Below, piece after piece: positions 9,383 to 20,724 of a DNA stretch of 26,214 bases (position 1 is its first letter; each line of letters opens with the position of its first letter). Source of the stretch: Collybiopsis luxurians FD-317 M1 (taxonomy: Eukaryota > Basidiomycota > Agaricomycetes > Agaricales > Omphalotaceae); assembly GCA_000827265.1 (NCBI GenBank), contig KN834807.1:47544-73757 (forward strand). Reading direction: 5' to 3'. The notes under the pieces are model-generated. The model made no database searches and was not told the DNA's origin. It saw nothing but the letters and a program-made list of their open reading frames with translations. The position numbers were made by a program, and so were the translations under genes.

Positions 9383-11026
9383 ATGAATAACACAACTGGG
9401 GATGAGAATCCATTACTCAAACCCACTATACCCCACAACTTTCCAGAAAAAAGCCCTATCAATTTGGAGGATGTAGAAGTACTTCAGGATTTCACAACAT
9501 TGTTGTCTCCATCATTTGAAGAACAAAATCCTTTCCTCAATATAGACCCTCAGGAGGACTCACTGCTTGAGTACTTGCCTGTAGGGCTGGATGAGCTGCA
9601 GCAGTCTTTTGCAAAATCTTTTACTCTATCACTTGAAACAAACAAGTCAAATCCTTTGCTCCTACCATTACCTTCTACTTCTCAGATTGAAGAAAACCCT
9701 TTGCTCGTGGGGAATATGGACATAGATAATGGGAATAGAAAATCCCCTGGAAAGGAAAAGGACCCAGATTATCAGGAACCAGTACCTCCACTTTATATAG
9801 GTCAGGGGTCAAAGGAGATTGAAGAGGAAAACTCAGACATCCTTTGGCGGGAAGTTGGTATGGTGATTTACTACTGCTTCTAATATACATTAATCACACA
9901 CTCATTTGTAGATGAGATATACTTTCATCCTGACTTTATCTTTGATATTTTACATTGTCTACCTACCCTGAAATCAGGAACGTGGATTGAATATGCTTGC
10001 CTGGAGAACTTCATGATCATCCAAAGGCTGAAGATGCAAGAAGAAGACACTTTCACACACTATGTTCCTCAGATGAACCATACAGAAGAACCTACCCCTC
10101 ACACCATAGTGGAATATCATCAAGTATATCACTTTGATCCTTCTTCCCCTCAAAAACCCACTTGTATATTGATAAATCCTCAGAGCACTCACTGGTGGGG
10201 ACTTTATGTAGATCGCAATTGCAATGAGGCCTACATTCTAGGAAGGAGCACCACCAGAGGTTTGGATGACAATGCTACTCAAGACTGGCTTTCCTAGAGA
10301 GGTCTTGAGATTTGGGAACATATATGTTACTTACATGGGTGGCCAGATGATCCACCTTGTCAAATAGTACAGCTGGATTGGGATCAGTATGGAGGTAATG
10401 ACTGTGGTGCTCACATTGTTGGAGTCTTGCAAGCCATCATACAGAAAGGCTTTCATCTGTCTGCTAATCACAATTGAGTACTGCCCACAGTACCCTGTCT
10501 GCACCAAACCTGTCTGTCTATCCTTGAAAAGCTCTACAGCCTATGCATCAATGCTCTTTATTGCTATTGGACTGTTGCTCATCATGATCCTGAAGTGCTT
10601 CAGAGAAATGAGATTCAATTCCTGCTTTGAGAAATTGAAGTCAGCTATTTAGATGATACTTGCCCTGATAGAGTAATGCCTACTGTTGCTCGGCATCATT
10701 CTGTGCCTCAGCAGGAGCTTAGACAAGCTATGGATTCCTGTGTCCAGTGTCATATAGAAAGACATAAATGGAATGCCCTGGAGGGAAATTCTAAACCACT
10801 ACCTTCCCTTCCTCCTGGCTCTCTCTCTGCAGCAGATATTTCCAAAAGCTACCCAAGTCTTACAGGTCTCATTTCAGCTGCAACTGTACCCAATGCAGTA
10901 TCAAACTCATCTGGAAAACTTCCCCGGCAACCAAGTGTTAAAGTTCAGGCAACTAAAGCAGCAATGATTGAGATCACAACAAGTTTTGGTTTAATAATAA
11001 TAACTTGTATATTAGATTGTTTGTAA
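9383..11026 (+). pseudogene. C48 (Ulp1/SENP-like) cysteine protease, decayed
   Basis: C48 enzymes cleave SUMO-like conjugates. Exon 1 (9383-9857) is an acidic, Pro/Ser/Asn-rich N-terminal region starting MNNTTGDENPLL. Intron 9858-9911 (GTATGG...TTTGTAG) joins in phase to the catalytic exon at 9912. Catalytic residues are all present: His 10190-10192 in STHWWGLYVD, Asp 10211-10213, Gln 10385-10387 and Cys 10403-10405 in DWDQYGGNDCG. Three nonsense codons interrupt one continuous frame: TAG 10295 (between His and Cys), TGA 10475 and TGA 10628. All can come from C-to-T changes. After the domain come ~180 residues with CPDRVMPTVARHH and a CVQCH motif. C48 domains of this kind occur in eukaryotic DNA transposons and in expanded families of mushroom genomes. 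Here the neighbours are BAH-PHD upstream and the AT-hook gene downstream in the same frame. Confidence 0.82.
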
Positions 11027-11329
11027 CTCGTAGTGTCAACAGATTGAGTATTCCAACTAGACTCTTTCTAGACATATAAGGATTAGGGGTCTGTTTGGTC
11101 CTATTTGCATGCAAATGCATGAGGTGTGAAAACAGGTGTCCACATTTTTGCGCCCAGCCAAAATATGTTAATGATACAAACTTTTCCCCATCTCCAAAGT
11201 CCAACTACTAAAACTATTCTACTTTTGTCTATACTACATATACACATTGTACATGTCCTTAGAAGTGTTTCAGCACTTCTTTCAACACCAAGTTCGGAAG
11301 ATCCTAGTGCTTCTAGATGCTTTTCCTGA

Positions 11330-14300
11330 CCCTTTCCAGCCCCTTGCCTGCCTACTGTCTATTGTTCACCCTCTCTATTTGGATTAGATGATAGCTTTGA
11401 TGAATATGAAGGGGGACCTACCCTGGATGCCATTGCACCATTACCCATTGAATTTGAGAGGTTGTATGAAGCAGGACTTATATATCATATCAACAACCCC
11501 ATTATAAATTCATTAGGAATATGGGAATCATGGCAAGATCATGGATGGAGACTTCTACCTGGATTTTGTCAGGAGTTTGATATGGACAGACCAAGTTTGC
11601 AGCTAGTACAAGAACATTTAATCCCTGCCATAGGGCCTATGCCCTCCAATTCCTTATCAGCTGAGCCTGAGTCTGATAGTTTTGAGGTACAGACAGTTAG
11701 CCTTACCCAGCTACAAAACATGATGGCGTCGGACCCCCTCATAGCACTTACCAGAGTTTGACCGCTACCCTATCCCCTGGGAGGTCACTGTATCAGAGTT
11801 GACATAGAAAAGGATATCCAAACTCCTTCTAGCTTATTCTATATCTGCGACATTGACTCCTTTATTCTCATCTGTCTTGACCCTCCATTTTTTCTTTCTA
11901 TCCCTTATCATATCACTCCAATTCATTGGAATATAGCACCCCTGGCTACCCATAATCATACTTATGTCACAGTTTTCACTCCTCATGCTCCTGGTCTTTA
12001 ACCTAGGGATGACTATTTCTAAAAAAGATTCAAGCTGTCACAGATCTCTCACATTGAACTTGCCTGCCTCTAGTGTGGAGGTCAGCTGTTATTATTTTTC
12101 CCTCGAATGATGCACAGAGACCCATATAGTTACTTTTGGCACATTAATGTGGCATATGAGGTGAAAGTTTACTTCTACAAGAACATATTCTATCCAGCAC
12201 TAGCAGCTGTGAAACCTGAATGGGATCATCAATATAGCATCCAGTCAATGGAGTCATGGCTACATCAGAATGGGAAAAAACAGACTCTCAAGGGACTGGA
12301 AATAATACCTAGAGAATTCAAGTTATTAATACAAGAAATGAGAAGAATTGTAAGTGATCACTCTGTCAAACATTGAAAATATTGTTAACTCCTCCAATAG
12401 ATTAAAAAGGATAAAGATGAGCTTAGACAAGTCCAGCGGTTCAGCTCATTCTTCTTTGCCCTGATACTAAAAGGCACAAAGGACTTTACCAAAGCTGCAG
12501 CTGATGACTGAGACACACTGGGCCAAGCAGTCCATTGCAGTTTTGCTAGATTTCAAGATAAAGTCCCATATGTGGACTTTGACAAAATCAACAAAGAGGA
12601 TGGATGCGAGTCATATTTTGATGTTAGAGTAACAGTCACTCCTTCAAATGACCCACCTCTGGTAGGGGTGTTAAAGATGGATCATTTAGAAGCATTGTTT
12701 GGGGCTGGAGAATACAATATGGGAAAATCTCACCAACTTGCAACTCTCAATGGCTACAGGGCTCTGCAGGCTGAAACTGGGGCAGAACACTAAAGACAAG
12801 TGCATGTGGCCCATTCTTCTGCCTACTCTGTCTTTTATCAGCAGTTCTGAATGAGTGACAACAGTATAGACTGGTTTGGACTATCTGATGTTGCTAATAA
12901 TATTCCAAAATTTCTTACAGACTATCAGCACTTCGTCAATGTTCTATCAAATGAAGGTCATACTGAGGTTTCTTATGGGGTCTGAAGAGAATTTAGAGTG
13001 GGTATTGAGATGCTGGTTGTAATGCAGGATGAGGAGATGAATGTTTTGGTATGTGCAGAACAGTCCACCAATATGGAGCAGTGTAAGCTGATAAAGAAAT
13101 ATTATTGAGCAGGACATGGAAGCATTTGAGAAGCAAATTACCTGGGTAGTGTGGCCTTCATAGTACTCTTTCCTGCTGGGTCAAGGACAGGCATTGCGAG
13201 TAGTGCAAGAACAACTCTTTAGATGACAACCTTGACCTCCAAACTACATTATTCTTTCAGGCCTAATCAGCTATCTGCTTCAGGCAATCAACTCTACACT
13301 GGTGAACATACCTTCCTTTATACAAGATGCACTGTATACTCTCCAGTATGGCAGTGTCATGTCTGATTTTGGAATGTTTTTCTTGCATGAGTTGGATCTG
13401 AAGTTGGAAGGAGTTATACCTTGCATCTGGCAAAAGGACACAAACTTTGTCACTTTTGAGGCTAAACTGAAAGTTTATCCAACACAGGTAAGTTCATTTT
13501 AGAGAAAGTTTCTGAGAATAATGGATCTGATTTGGGGGTGTTGACTAGAACAGATACTCTGCCTTGAAAGAAGCTGATCCCAACAGAGAGCATAGACCTA
13601 GTAGAGAGATGATTAAAGAAACATTGAAGTTAGCACCATGGGCTGTTATCCAAGAATGGGAGTACCCTTCTATTGAACTCTTTGAGTTTGAAGATGTGGT
13701 GAATTACCCCATTGTTGAGGAAGCTCTGAGGTTGTTTAAGCTGTTCACAATGTGCATTTGGGATCTACTTGATTCAGATCAGTGGCAGAGCCCAACTCCA
13801 GATGGATTCAATACTGTAGAGAATGTGCTGAAATTTTGGCAACTTGCAGACAGAATGGATGACCTGATTCAGGTTGAATTAGTGACAGTAACTGGGGGCT
13901 TGGGAAGGGAGAGTTTTGATGGAAAGTTTTCAATATTTTTTCCAGCAATTGATGCAAAATGTAATGGAGGGTGGAGGCCAATGTGGGATACTTACATCAA
14001 GGAGTGGTGGAGAGTACTTAGGATGAAGAGTGAGGAAGAACAAAAGGAGCTTGAGGAGAGGATTTTGAAACTTTTCCAATATTGCCAGTGCTTGCCAAAT
14101 GGATTGAAAAAAGGATCATGGATTCCAGGGAAGGATGGAGAAGTGGTACTGGTTGTAAATCCTGGGGAGTATCATGAGGAGATCTTGGAAAATAGGGGAA
14201 CAGAAACTAGATTGAAAAGAAAATGCAAAAAGCAAAGGGTCACCAAAACCAATGTGGAGTTTAGAAAATCTATCATTGGACTTATTGGACCACTGTTGCC

Positions 14301-14646
14301 TGTGAATAAGCAGTGACAGGTAGAGAAAGAATATAATAGAGCTGGAAATGTAGAGAAGAAAAAAAGGAGAACAAGATGGAAAGGAAAAGATGGATTGGAT
14401 ACAGACAATGATCAGCCACCAGTACCTCAGGGGAAGACTTGGGCAAGAGGTCAAGGTGGGAGATGAAGACTTGGACGGCCAAGAAAAGAGAGAGGGGAAA
14501 GGAAAAAAGCAGCATGGAAGGTTCAGTTCAATTCAGAGTCTGACTCAGACTCATACTCAAACCCAAAGTTGGACATGGGAGTGGATACAGATGCCCATAG
14601 TGAAAGTGAAAAGGAAAGCTGGGAGAGTGAAAGTGAAAGTGAATAA
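11330..14646 (+). pseudogene. Large protein with basic region, AT-hook and acidic Ser tail, decayed
   Basis: I recognise no enzyme. Splicing is well preserved: exons ~11330-12349, 12401-13048, 13113-13487 and 13549-14646, with introns 12350-12400, 13049-13112 and 13488-13548 all phase 0. The 5' end is unsure. The stretch 11027-11329 is only loosely coding and two frames compete there. Globular blocks include LDDSFDEYEGGPTLDAIAPL, ITWVVWPS...YSFLLGQGQALR, FFLHELDLKLEGVIP and APWAVIQEWEYPSIELFEFE. The C-terminus is basic (EKKKRRTRWKGK), then has an AT-hook core RLGRPRKERG (14467-14496), then an acidic Ser/Asp/Glu tail ending in (SE)n. This argues for an AT-rich DNA-binding protein. In-frame stops: TGA at 11759, 12509, 12848, 12983, 13224, 13233, 14314 and 14464; TAA at 11999, 12020 and 12791; TAG at 12071 and 13161. 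All 13 are explainable as CGA, CAA or CAG changed by C-to-T. It could originally have been fused to the protease, since the frame is shared. Confidence 0.75.
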
Positions 14647-14718
14647 GGATGAGAAATACATAAAAAATACTGTATATATATCATTCACATATTGAAGAAT
14701 GAAAATACAGCTGAAATT

Positions 14719-14724
14719 AATAAA
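14719..14724 (+). promoter_or_regulatory. AATAAA polyadenylation-like signal
   Basis: AATAAA lies 73 bases after the terminal TAA of the AT-hook gene, a plausible place for its 3' end signal. The motif is common in AT-rich DNA. Confidence 0.3.
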
Positions 14725-14907
14725 GCCCATCGGCCAAGTCAGTAGTTGTTAGTATTTATAAATTTAGGGTTTGAACACAATGAAAACAGTTTATCAATCA
14801 TATATTAAGAATTTGAAAGGCAGAGTACCATAATGGATAGCCAAATAAATCAAGGTAAAAGAAAGAAGATTGAGAATTGCAGGAGGAGAAACTTAGCGCC
14901 GAAAAAA

Positions 14908-14978
14908 TCTTTGGGCATTAATCCTTGCCCAGGAGGGGATTAATGCCCAACTAGCCAGGGATTAGTGCCAAATGCACA
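14908..14978. repeat. Foldback repeat family, copy 3
   Basis: A clean copy of the core found at 1005-1272: GGGCATTAATCC and GGATTAATGCCC face each other around TTGCCCAGGAGG, followed by CAACTAGCCAGGGATTAGTGCC. Its better-preserved arms suggest this copy is younger or less eroded than the others. Confidence 0.75.
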
Positions 14979-15100
14979 GCTTTTTTGTATGTCTGTATTA
15001 TATGTAAAATAATGTACATAGGAGAATTTGTGGGATTTGAACTTTCCTGTGGAGCTTATGGACACCACCCCTCACATGTGGGCAAAGGCACTTAAAAAAA

Positions 15101-15262
15101 ACAACCCCTAAGCATACTTTATTAGACAATTCCTGAACATTGCTTAGGGGATGTAGGGACAGTCTCCTAAAGGTGGCCTATCTCTTAGGGGGCTTAAGGA
15201 GCTTAAGGGTACTTTGTTAGATGATCCCTGAACAGTGCTTAGGGAGCCTTGGGACACTGTCC
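15101..15262. repeat. 95-bp tandem pair of hairpin units
   Basis: ACTTTATTAGACAATTCCTG at 15116 and ACTTTGTTAGATGATCCCTG at 15211 mark two copies 95 bases apart. The first copy is bounded by CCCCTAAGC and GCTTAGGGG, which can form a stem. The second ends in GGGACACTGTCCC, itself a palindrome. The vocabulary (CCTAAG, GGGACA) is that of the foldback family. Confidence 0.6.
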
Positions 15263-15342
15263 CTATACTGATGTGGTAGTCCATTCACTCAATTTCTCCT
15301 TTCCACCCATTGAAGAGGGTTCTTAGAGCATACACTATAACT

Positions 15343-15430
15343 TCAGATAGCTCGTGTTCAGTGGGTTAGCATTGGCTGGCTCAATTTTGCTAAGACATTG
15401 TTCTCAATATTGCAAAAAAAAAAAAAAAAA
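15343..15430 (+). mobile_element. Possible tRNA-derived SINE with poly-A end
   Basis: A stretch with tRNA D-arm-like words (TAGCTCGTGTTCAGTGGGTTAGCA) and a weak B-box-like TTCTCAATATTGC is followed directly by 17 A residues (15414-15430). The layout resembles a retroposed tRNA-like sequence, but the acceptor stem does not fold. Evidence is weak. Confidence 0.25.
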
Positions 15431-15519
15431 CAAGTTCAAGGTGGAACTGGCATCAGACTGGTGTACATTGTCTGAATTACAGATACAAAAACAGCAAATA
15501 ACACACATCATTGCTAATA

Positions 15520-17632
15520 CTAAACCTTCTCCAATATATACATCTTCCCTTGCTCCATCTGATATGCAAATGAATGTGCCTCCTGGAATTTCTCCTCTTT
15601 CACCTTCCTCATTTCCCTGTGCCACAAGCTCATAAAGTTATCATCACTTCCTTTCACCTCTACAACTGCCTTTTCTATATCAAGTTCAGTACAATAGTTT
15701 GTCTGAACTGCCTGAGCCCTTCCTACAACAAGTGCAACTGATTGCTTGATGAGAAAACATCTTGCAAAGGTGCTGATGGGTTTGATGAAACCTGGACTGG
15801 AGCCCATCTTGATGATAAGTTTAAGCTTCTTGTCAAGAAATTTGAACAGCTTCTTGCTATAGGCATCGCCGCTGCCATATGCCTTGGCTACATCTTCAGG
15901 GATAAAGTTATTGTAATATTGGTCATCTAGCACAACAGCCATTTGGACAAGATTAGCCACCATGATAATGGTAATCAAATGTTGAAACTTGGCTGGATTG
16001 AGGTGATGCAATTCTTTTTCTATTGACAACATGAGCAATTAAAGACTAGGAGGAAATGGTCACATACTGTAATCCTGACGTCTCCACCTTTGCTTCAGAT
16101 GCTTGACCCAAAAGATAAGAATGCATACCATCACTCGTAAACAGTCTGGCTTGCTCTCATTGGTTATGACTTTGGAGACTGAAAAGGTCTGCCAAATTCC
16201 AATGCAAGCCTGTGCCATCTGACCTGCAGTATAAAAATGACCTCTGATGCATATCAAAGGCTCTAGAGTGATAACCATGTGGGGGACAAATGACCCCATG
16301 AGCCTAACCAAATGACAATCAATTTATCTAGAAATAAAATGAGATGAAACTTACAATGTATCACCTGGATTGAGAATGATGCCATATTATAAGGTCCATT
16401 TATCAATATTATCAAAGTTATCAGTGAAGAGAGTCTTGAACATGGTTGTCGACTGATAACTCTCCAGAGTTTTGGGATGTGCAATGACCCAAAGCTTTCT
16501 CCCTGCCAAAATACTTACCTCCGCTGCAGCTCCACCAGCATCAACATGGAATTTGGACAGCGCATTTTTACTAGATAACAAACCCCAGTCATCTTGGTCA
16601 ATTCCTTTGGCAATGCTCGTCATATGAATGTCCTTCATGTTTTTGATATAAAGAATAGCAAGCTCAGAAGTGGAAGCATTTACAGCATGATTAATACTGT
16701 CTTTTACAACAATCAAGAGACAGTTCAAGGCCTTCTGTTTGGTGAGGGACGCATTGATGATTTGATGGAAAGATGCATTAACAATGACATCATCTGGATC
16801 TTGATCTGAAATATGTCAATTTCAATTTACACTGGGAAGTACTTGGTAGTATGTACCTGCGTCAAGCTTAAGAGACAGATCTATATGATATTAGATATAG
16901 CCAACTTGCACTGCATGACAGGCTTACCATGTACTGATTGTACTTAAGGACTGAGAGATAAGAAACTTATTGTGGGAAGGATAGAGATTGAGTCCAGTTT
17001 GTGCAATTGGCTTTTGCACTCTGCATGCTCAAAATGTGTCCCCAGTGAAACCATGTCCATCAACACTCTTCATAATCTCACCACTTGATATCTCCAGTGA
17101 GGGCATCCATAATAATGCAGAATTCTTCCAAACTTTGATAAGCTTGTTATGGAAGATAGGTTGAGTCTTAGAAAAGTGAAGGAGGGATTTGACAAAAGAT
17201 ATGAGCCCAACCAGCTCATTCAGATTCCAAGTTGCTACTAATGTAAAGAGAAACTATACTATGTTAGTGATGCCATTTACTGGTTTTCATGACTAGGGTC
17301 ATATATACCTTATCATTGTCTTTACACATTAAGTAAACATGGACATGATAATATATATCAATGTACAGAAGTGGAAGTACAAAATCCAGTGCAGTTTCTG
17401 TACCCTCATGATTAACCCAGTTTACCATGGATACAACAGAGGCCCCTTGGAAAATGGTTTCAAAAAGTATGGGTCCTTCTACAGTGGAAGTTGACAAAAG
17501 GAAATTGGTGCAGCTGTGTCTCCACAAGGAAAAAGCAGTACATAGAGTGTACAGAGACCAATGGCCATCCATTAGTACAGGGAGAATTATTTCTTCCTCA
17601 CAAGTGCTGAAATCATTGTCAGCGAGAGGCTC
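15520..17632 (-). pseudogene. JmjC-domain oxygenase, lightly decayed
   Basis: JmjC proteins are Fe(II)/2-oxoglutarate oxygenases, many of them histone lysine demethylases. The exons, in coding order, are 17309-17632, about 16928-17237, about 16857-16902 (upstream border unclear), 16355-16805, 16068-16303 and 15520-16019. Introns 16806-16856, 16304-16354 and 16020-16067 fit phase exactly. The upstream two joins are off by one base. The JmjC core shows FHVDAGGAAAEVSILAGRKL (iron ligands His 16545-16547 and Asp 16540-16542), LNPGDTLLM across a splice site, then VPHMVITLE (distal His 16279-16281) and ICIRGHFYTAG. A helical ~165-residue C-terminal extension follows, ending in TAG at 15520. Lesions: TGA at 17029 and TAA at 16387, both C-to-T type. 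A further 5' exon (SAEDEKCFFAKVAI, about 17660-17705) is possible. It converges on the AT-hook gene. Compared with its neighbours it is nearly whole. Confidence 0.78.
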
Positions 17633-17898
17633 AGAAAATATGAATTGTGCTACTCACAATTGCCACTTTGGCAAAAAAACATTTCTCATCTTCTGCAGAT
17701 ATTGTGTGAAACAGAACAACACCAAACTGTTAGATTATATGGGTAATCTGACACATCAGTGAGAAACAGGTCTAGGTGCTGCTTGGAAGTCCTAGTGTGT
17801 GATCTAGGCAGAAATTCCTGAATGGGTATTCAGGTGAAGTCCCATATATTGAGCATGGTTTAGCAGTACTAGATGTCTAAGCTTGCAGTTGTACTCAT

Positions 17899-17971
17899 GG
17901 CTGGATAGCTCAGTGGTTAGAGCATCTGGGATTTCATCAGAAGATCCTGGGTTCAATTCCCAGTCTGGACA
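17899..17971 (+). mobile_element. tRNA-like sequence, probable SINE head or tRNA pseudogene
   Basis: A 73-base cloverleaf can be drawn: D-arm GCTC/GAGC (17908-17923), anticodon stem TCTGG/TCAGA, T-arm CTGGG/CCCAG (17947-17963). Box A (TAGCTCAGTGG) and box B (GGTTCAATTCC) are good. The acceptor stem has a mismatch at position 2 and two G-T pairs. The loop is GATTTCA, so the nominal anticodon TTT (Lys) is preceded by A instead of the universal T33 and followed by C. This is unlike a working tRNA. It fits a pol III-driven SINE head, whose body could extend to about 18170, or a tRNA pseudogene. Confidence 0.6.
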
Positions 17972-18180
17972 CATTATCTTAACACAAACTGGTGAGAAAA
18001 GTGACATTGGGACAGCTGTTTTGGTGTTTTGCAGCAAGGTCCTCAAGGACAAACTGGTACAAATTCCCTTCAGCTTCCATTTCCAATTTATTAGTTCAAG
18101 AATGCCCTTCAGATGCTGGTTTGAACAGGTCAGATGCATGTGACCCTAAAATTGTTGAAGCCAGAATTGCAATTGTCTGC
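17972..18180 (+). other. Candidate SINE body
   Basis: The sequence directly after the tRNA-like head has no coding value. It contains a small stem (AGGTCCTCAAGGAC, about 18038-18051). No A- or T-rich end is clear, so its right border is unknown. Confidence 0.25.
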
Positions 18181-20724
18181 TAGACTCATTAGATGAGGAA
18201 GTCAAATCCAGCTGTTCAATTGATACCTTACCTGCGGCAATAAAAATCATTTATCATAGAGTTTGTTCTTCATTTCAAGTGTCAGACCTTGTAATTGGAT
18301 CATCAGTTCAATGTGATTGAGGGCAATTTTGCATAGGTTTCTGATTATCCCCAATAGGCATATCCTTTAACATTCTGTCTCTGGTAAATTCATAGAAAGC
18401 ATATGAATGTCAAATGAATGCATGTAATGGTTAAAGGGCATAATGTTATTTGAAATATGAAGCCATATCACTATCTAAATGAGGCAATAGAAACTTAAAA
18501 GAACTAATATTCATATTTAGATTATCCAATAAGTTAAATAGTCCATTTAGAGACTTGGATATTTCAAATGTGGACTATCTAGCTACTTGGATTTTCTGGG
18601 TATAAGATTAATTGAGACTTGAAATGCCAAGCCAGATCATCTGACAAGGGATATTGATTAACTGTAAGCTTTTATAGCAGCCTAGTAGATGCAATCTTCA
18701 TCAAAAATTTACAGTACAACAATTGAGAGAAAGGAAAGTATGGTTTCTTTTTCATATTGCTTGTTCATCTATATCCTGTATAATAATGAAACAGAGAGAG
18801 ACACAATTATTCATATATCAGGAAATTTTCTCTCATTGAGCCAATGAAAGAATACAAGTGCACAGTCAGAAGAATTTTATTGTGTAATTTTAAATTATCA
18901 TTATTTTAGGTGTTGCACAATTCATTCATGTCAAAAGCTTTCATAGATCTTAGATTATTCAGGAATTTGAAGGCTGGAATATCCCAGAGATTTTATGCCT
19001 CTTGAAATCAATATATTTAGATATATTAGAATGTAAGACATACTTATTTTAAATATGAAAGTACACCTAAACTATATATATAGTTTTTAAATATGTGAAA
19101 AATGATTCACTAGCATTGTCAACAACTGAATATCCCATTGAGAAGTGTAAAATTCACTTCTGTAACTCTTGCACTCTATGAAGCATAAGCATAAGCATGA
19201 TGTTGTTCAAATTTCTGCTCAATTTGTCATGATAAGTTGTAATACAATGTCTGTCTTGATAAATGCACATACTACAGCACTTGGCACCTTTATGCATAAG
19301 ATTCTCAGATTGAACACTCATGCCATAAATCATAGGATACTGGCTATGAATGCAAAAATCTGTAACAGATGGTGTTTTTGACAATAAAAGTAGAAGTAAA
19401 TTTATCAAATAAACTCAATTGGCTGGTGGCACTTTTGAAGATTAAAATTAGTCATGAACACTTGCTTTTTTTGAAAAGATTTTAAAGTTATGACAGCTTT
19501 ATAGAAATATATATGGCAAGAATAGTTTTACAGACCTATTTTAAACTTACAATAATAGATTTAAGATGAATTGGAGATAGAGCAACTTTACTTATTTTAT
19601 TTACCAGCAATCTATTGCTGGGTACTGTATCAGATAGCATTACCCCTCACTCCTAGCATAGTAACTTAAACAGCTTCAGAACTGAATTTATACTACTATC
19701 AAATGCCATACCTTCCCAATACTCTTATTATATTAACATTCAAAATTTAATATATATTATTATGAAATATATTCACAACAGCACTTTCTTCCCTCCTGGC
19801 ACATTTACTGCTCTTATTTACAATGTCACTCACACTTCAATTTTGATAGTGTAGCAGTAATGATTCAACAAGACAGTCCATTCTGACACCCCAACTGAGC
19901 TAAAGACAAAATTGTATTTTGATTTGCACAGGGCATCAGCAACCTGTTATAGCAAGTTCTACCAACCTATGCATTCATGTATCATTTTTCTGTAATTGCA
20001 ATACTTTAACTTATTTACTTCTTCAAAAATATATTCATTCAATACCTCAAATTTTAAATGGTATGCAAATATTTATTTTCTCAGTACACCATTACTTACA
20101 AACAATGAAAGGATTCAATACATGCACATGCACATAGCTTTACTAATTTTATGTGACTTTTCATTAATGTTAAATTTATACATTACTAACATAGAATTCT
20201 TAAATTATGCAATTATATATATAATCTTTATCAGTTGAAAGTTATTATTCACATAGAAATGTAGCATGATAAATTTACTCTTTGTTTTTCCTCAACCTCA
20301 GAATTATCTACTTCAGTGCTACAGATAAGCATTCTTTTTCTATGTAATAATACTATTTTTAAAATTTAAATTCAGCCAGCTGTATCCTAATATCTGTATC
20401 TCACATATAATCAATCTACCATATCATTTATAAGATTTCTTCCATGCCAATCTTTGCCATCTATTGTAATGCTTATGTCTGCTGTTTATAATACTATCCA
20501 TCAGATGTTCTTTCATATATATTATTGTAATATTTACAATTGAGCTCTTCAATCAGAACTGTCATTGAACAGTAATTTTCCCATTACTTTATTTTTCAAA
20601 TTATTCTGTTTTCTCACCTGCTACTAACATGCCAATAAATATCTAGCAAACTTTGGTCTACTGGACATCTGTTGTATGCAGAAGCCTCCAGAAACACTCA
20701 CAAAGCTCATATTCATGTCGATCA
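18181..20724. other. Long AT-rich stretch without a gene
   Basis: Reading both strands I find only short frames with no splice context or family resemblance. Examples are 19154-19408 (-), dominated by Leu/Met, and 19919-20238 (+). The composition is AT-rich with many TATATA and ATTTA words. It is either intergenic DNA or transposon sequence too eroded to read. Confidence 0.55.

Noticed and set aside
14116..14515. Minus-strand hydrophobic frames
   Set aside because: They overlap the AT-hook gene's last exon in antisense. The plus-strand exon has splice support and an AT-hook.
9910..14646. Use of an alternative genetic code in which TGA is read as arginine
   Set aside because: The TGA codons coincide with CpG loss, frameshifts and TAA/TAG at glutamine sites. 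The transition decay explains all of them without recoding, and the open frames at 2121-2742 and 26091 contain none.
15404..15635. Short frames on both strands near the poly-A tract
   Set aside because: They overlap the antisense of the JmjC C-terminal exon and low-complexity A/K sequence.
17804..18143. Open frames on both strands across the tRNA-like element
   Set aside because: They come from structured RNA-type sequence; no family resemblance, splice signal or codon pattern supports a protein.
19154..20238. Several 60-85 codon frames in the AT-rich stretch
   Set aside because: Composition is that expected of AT-rich DNA, with no introns, domains or neighbouring exons.
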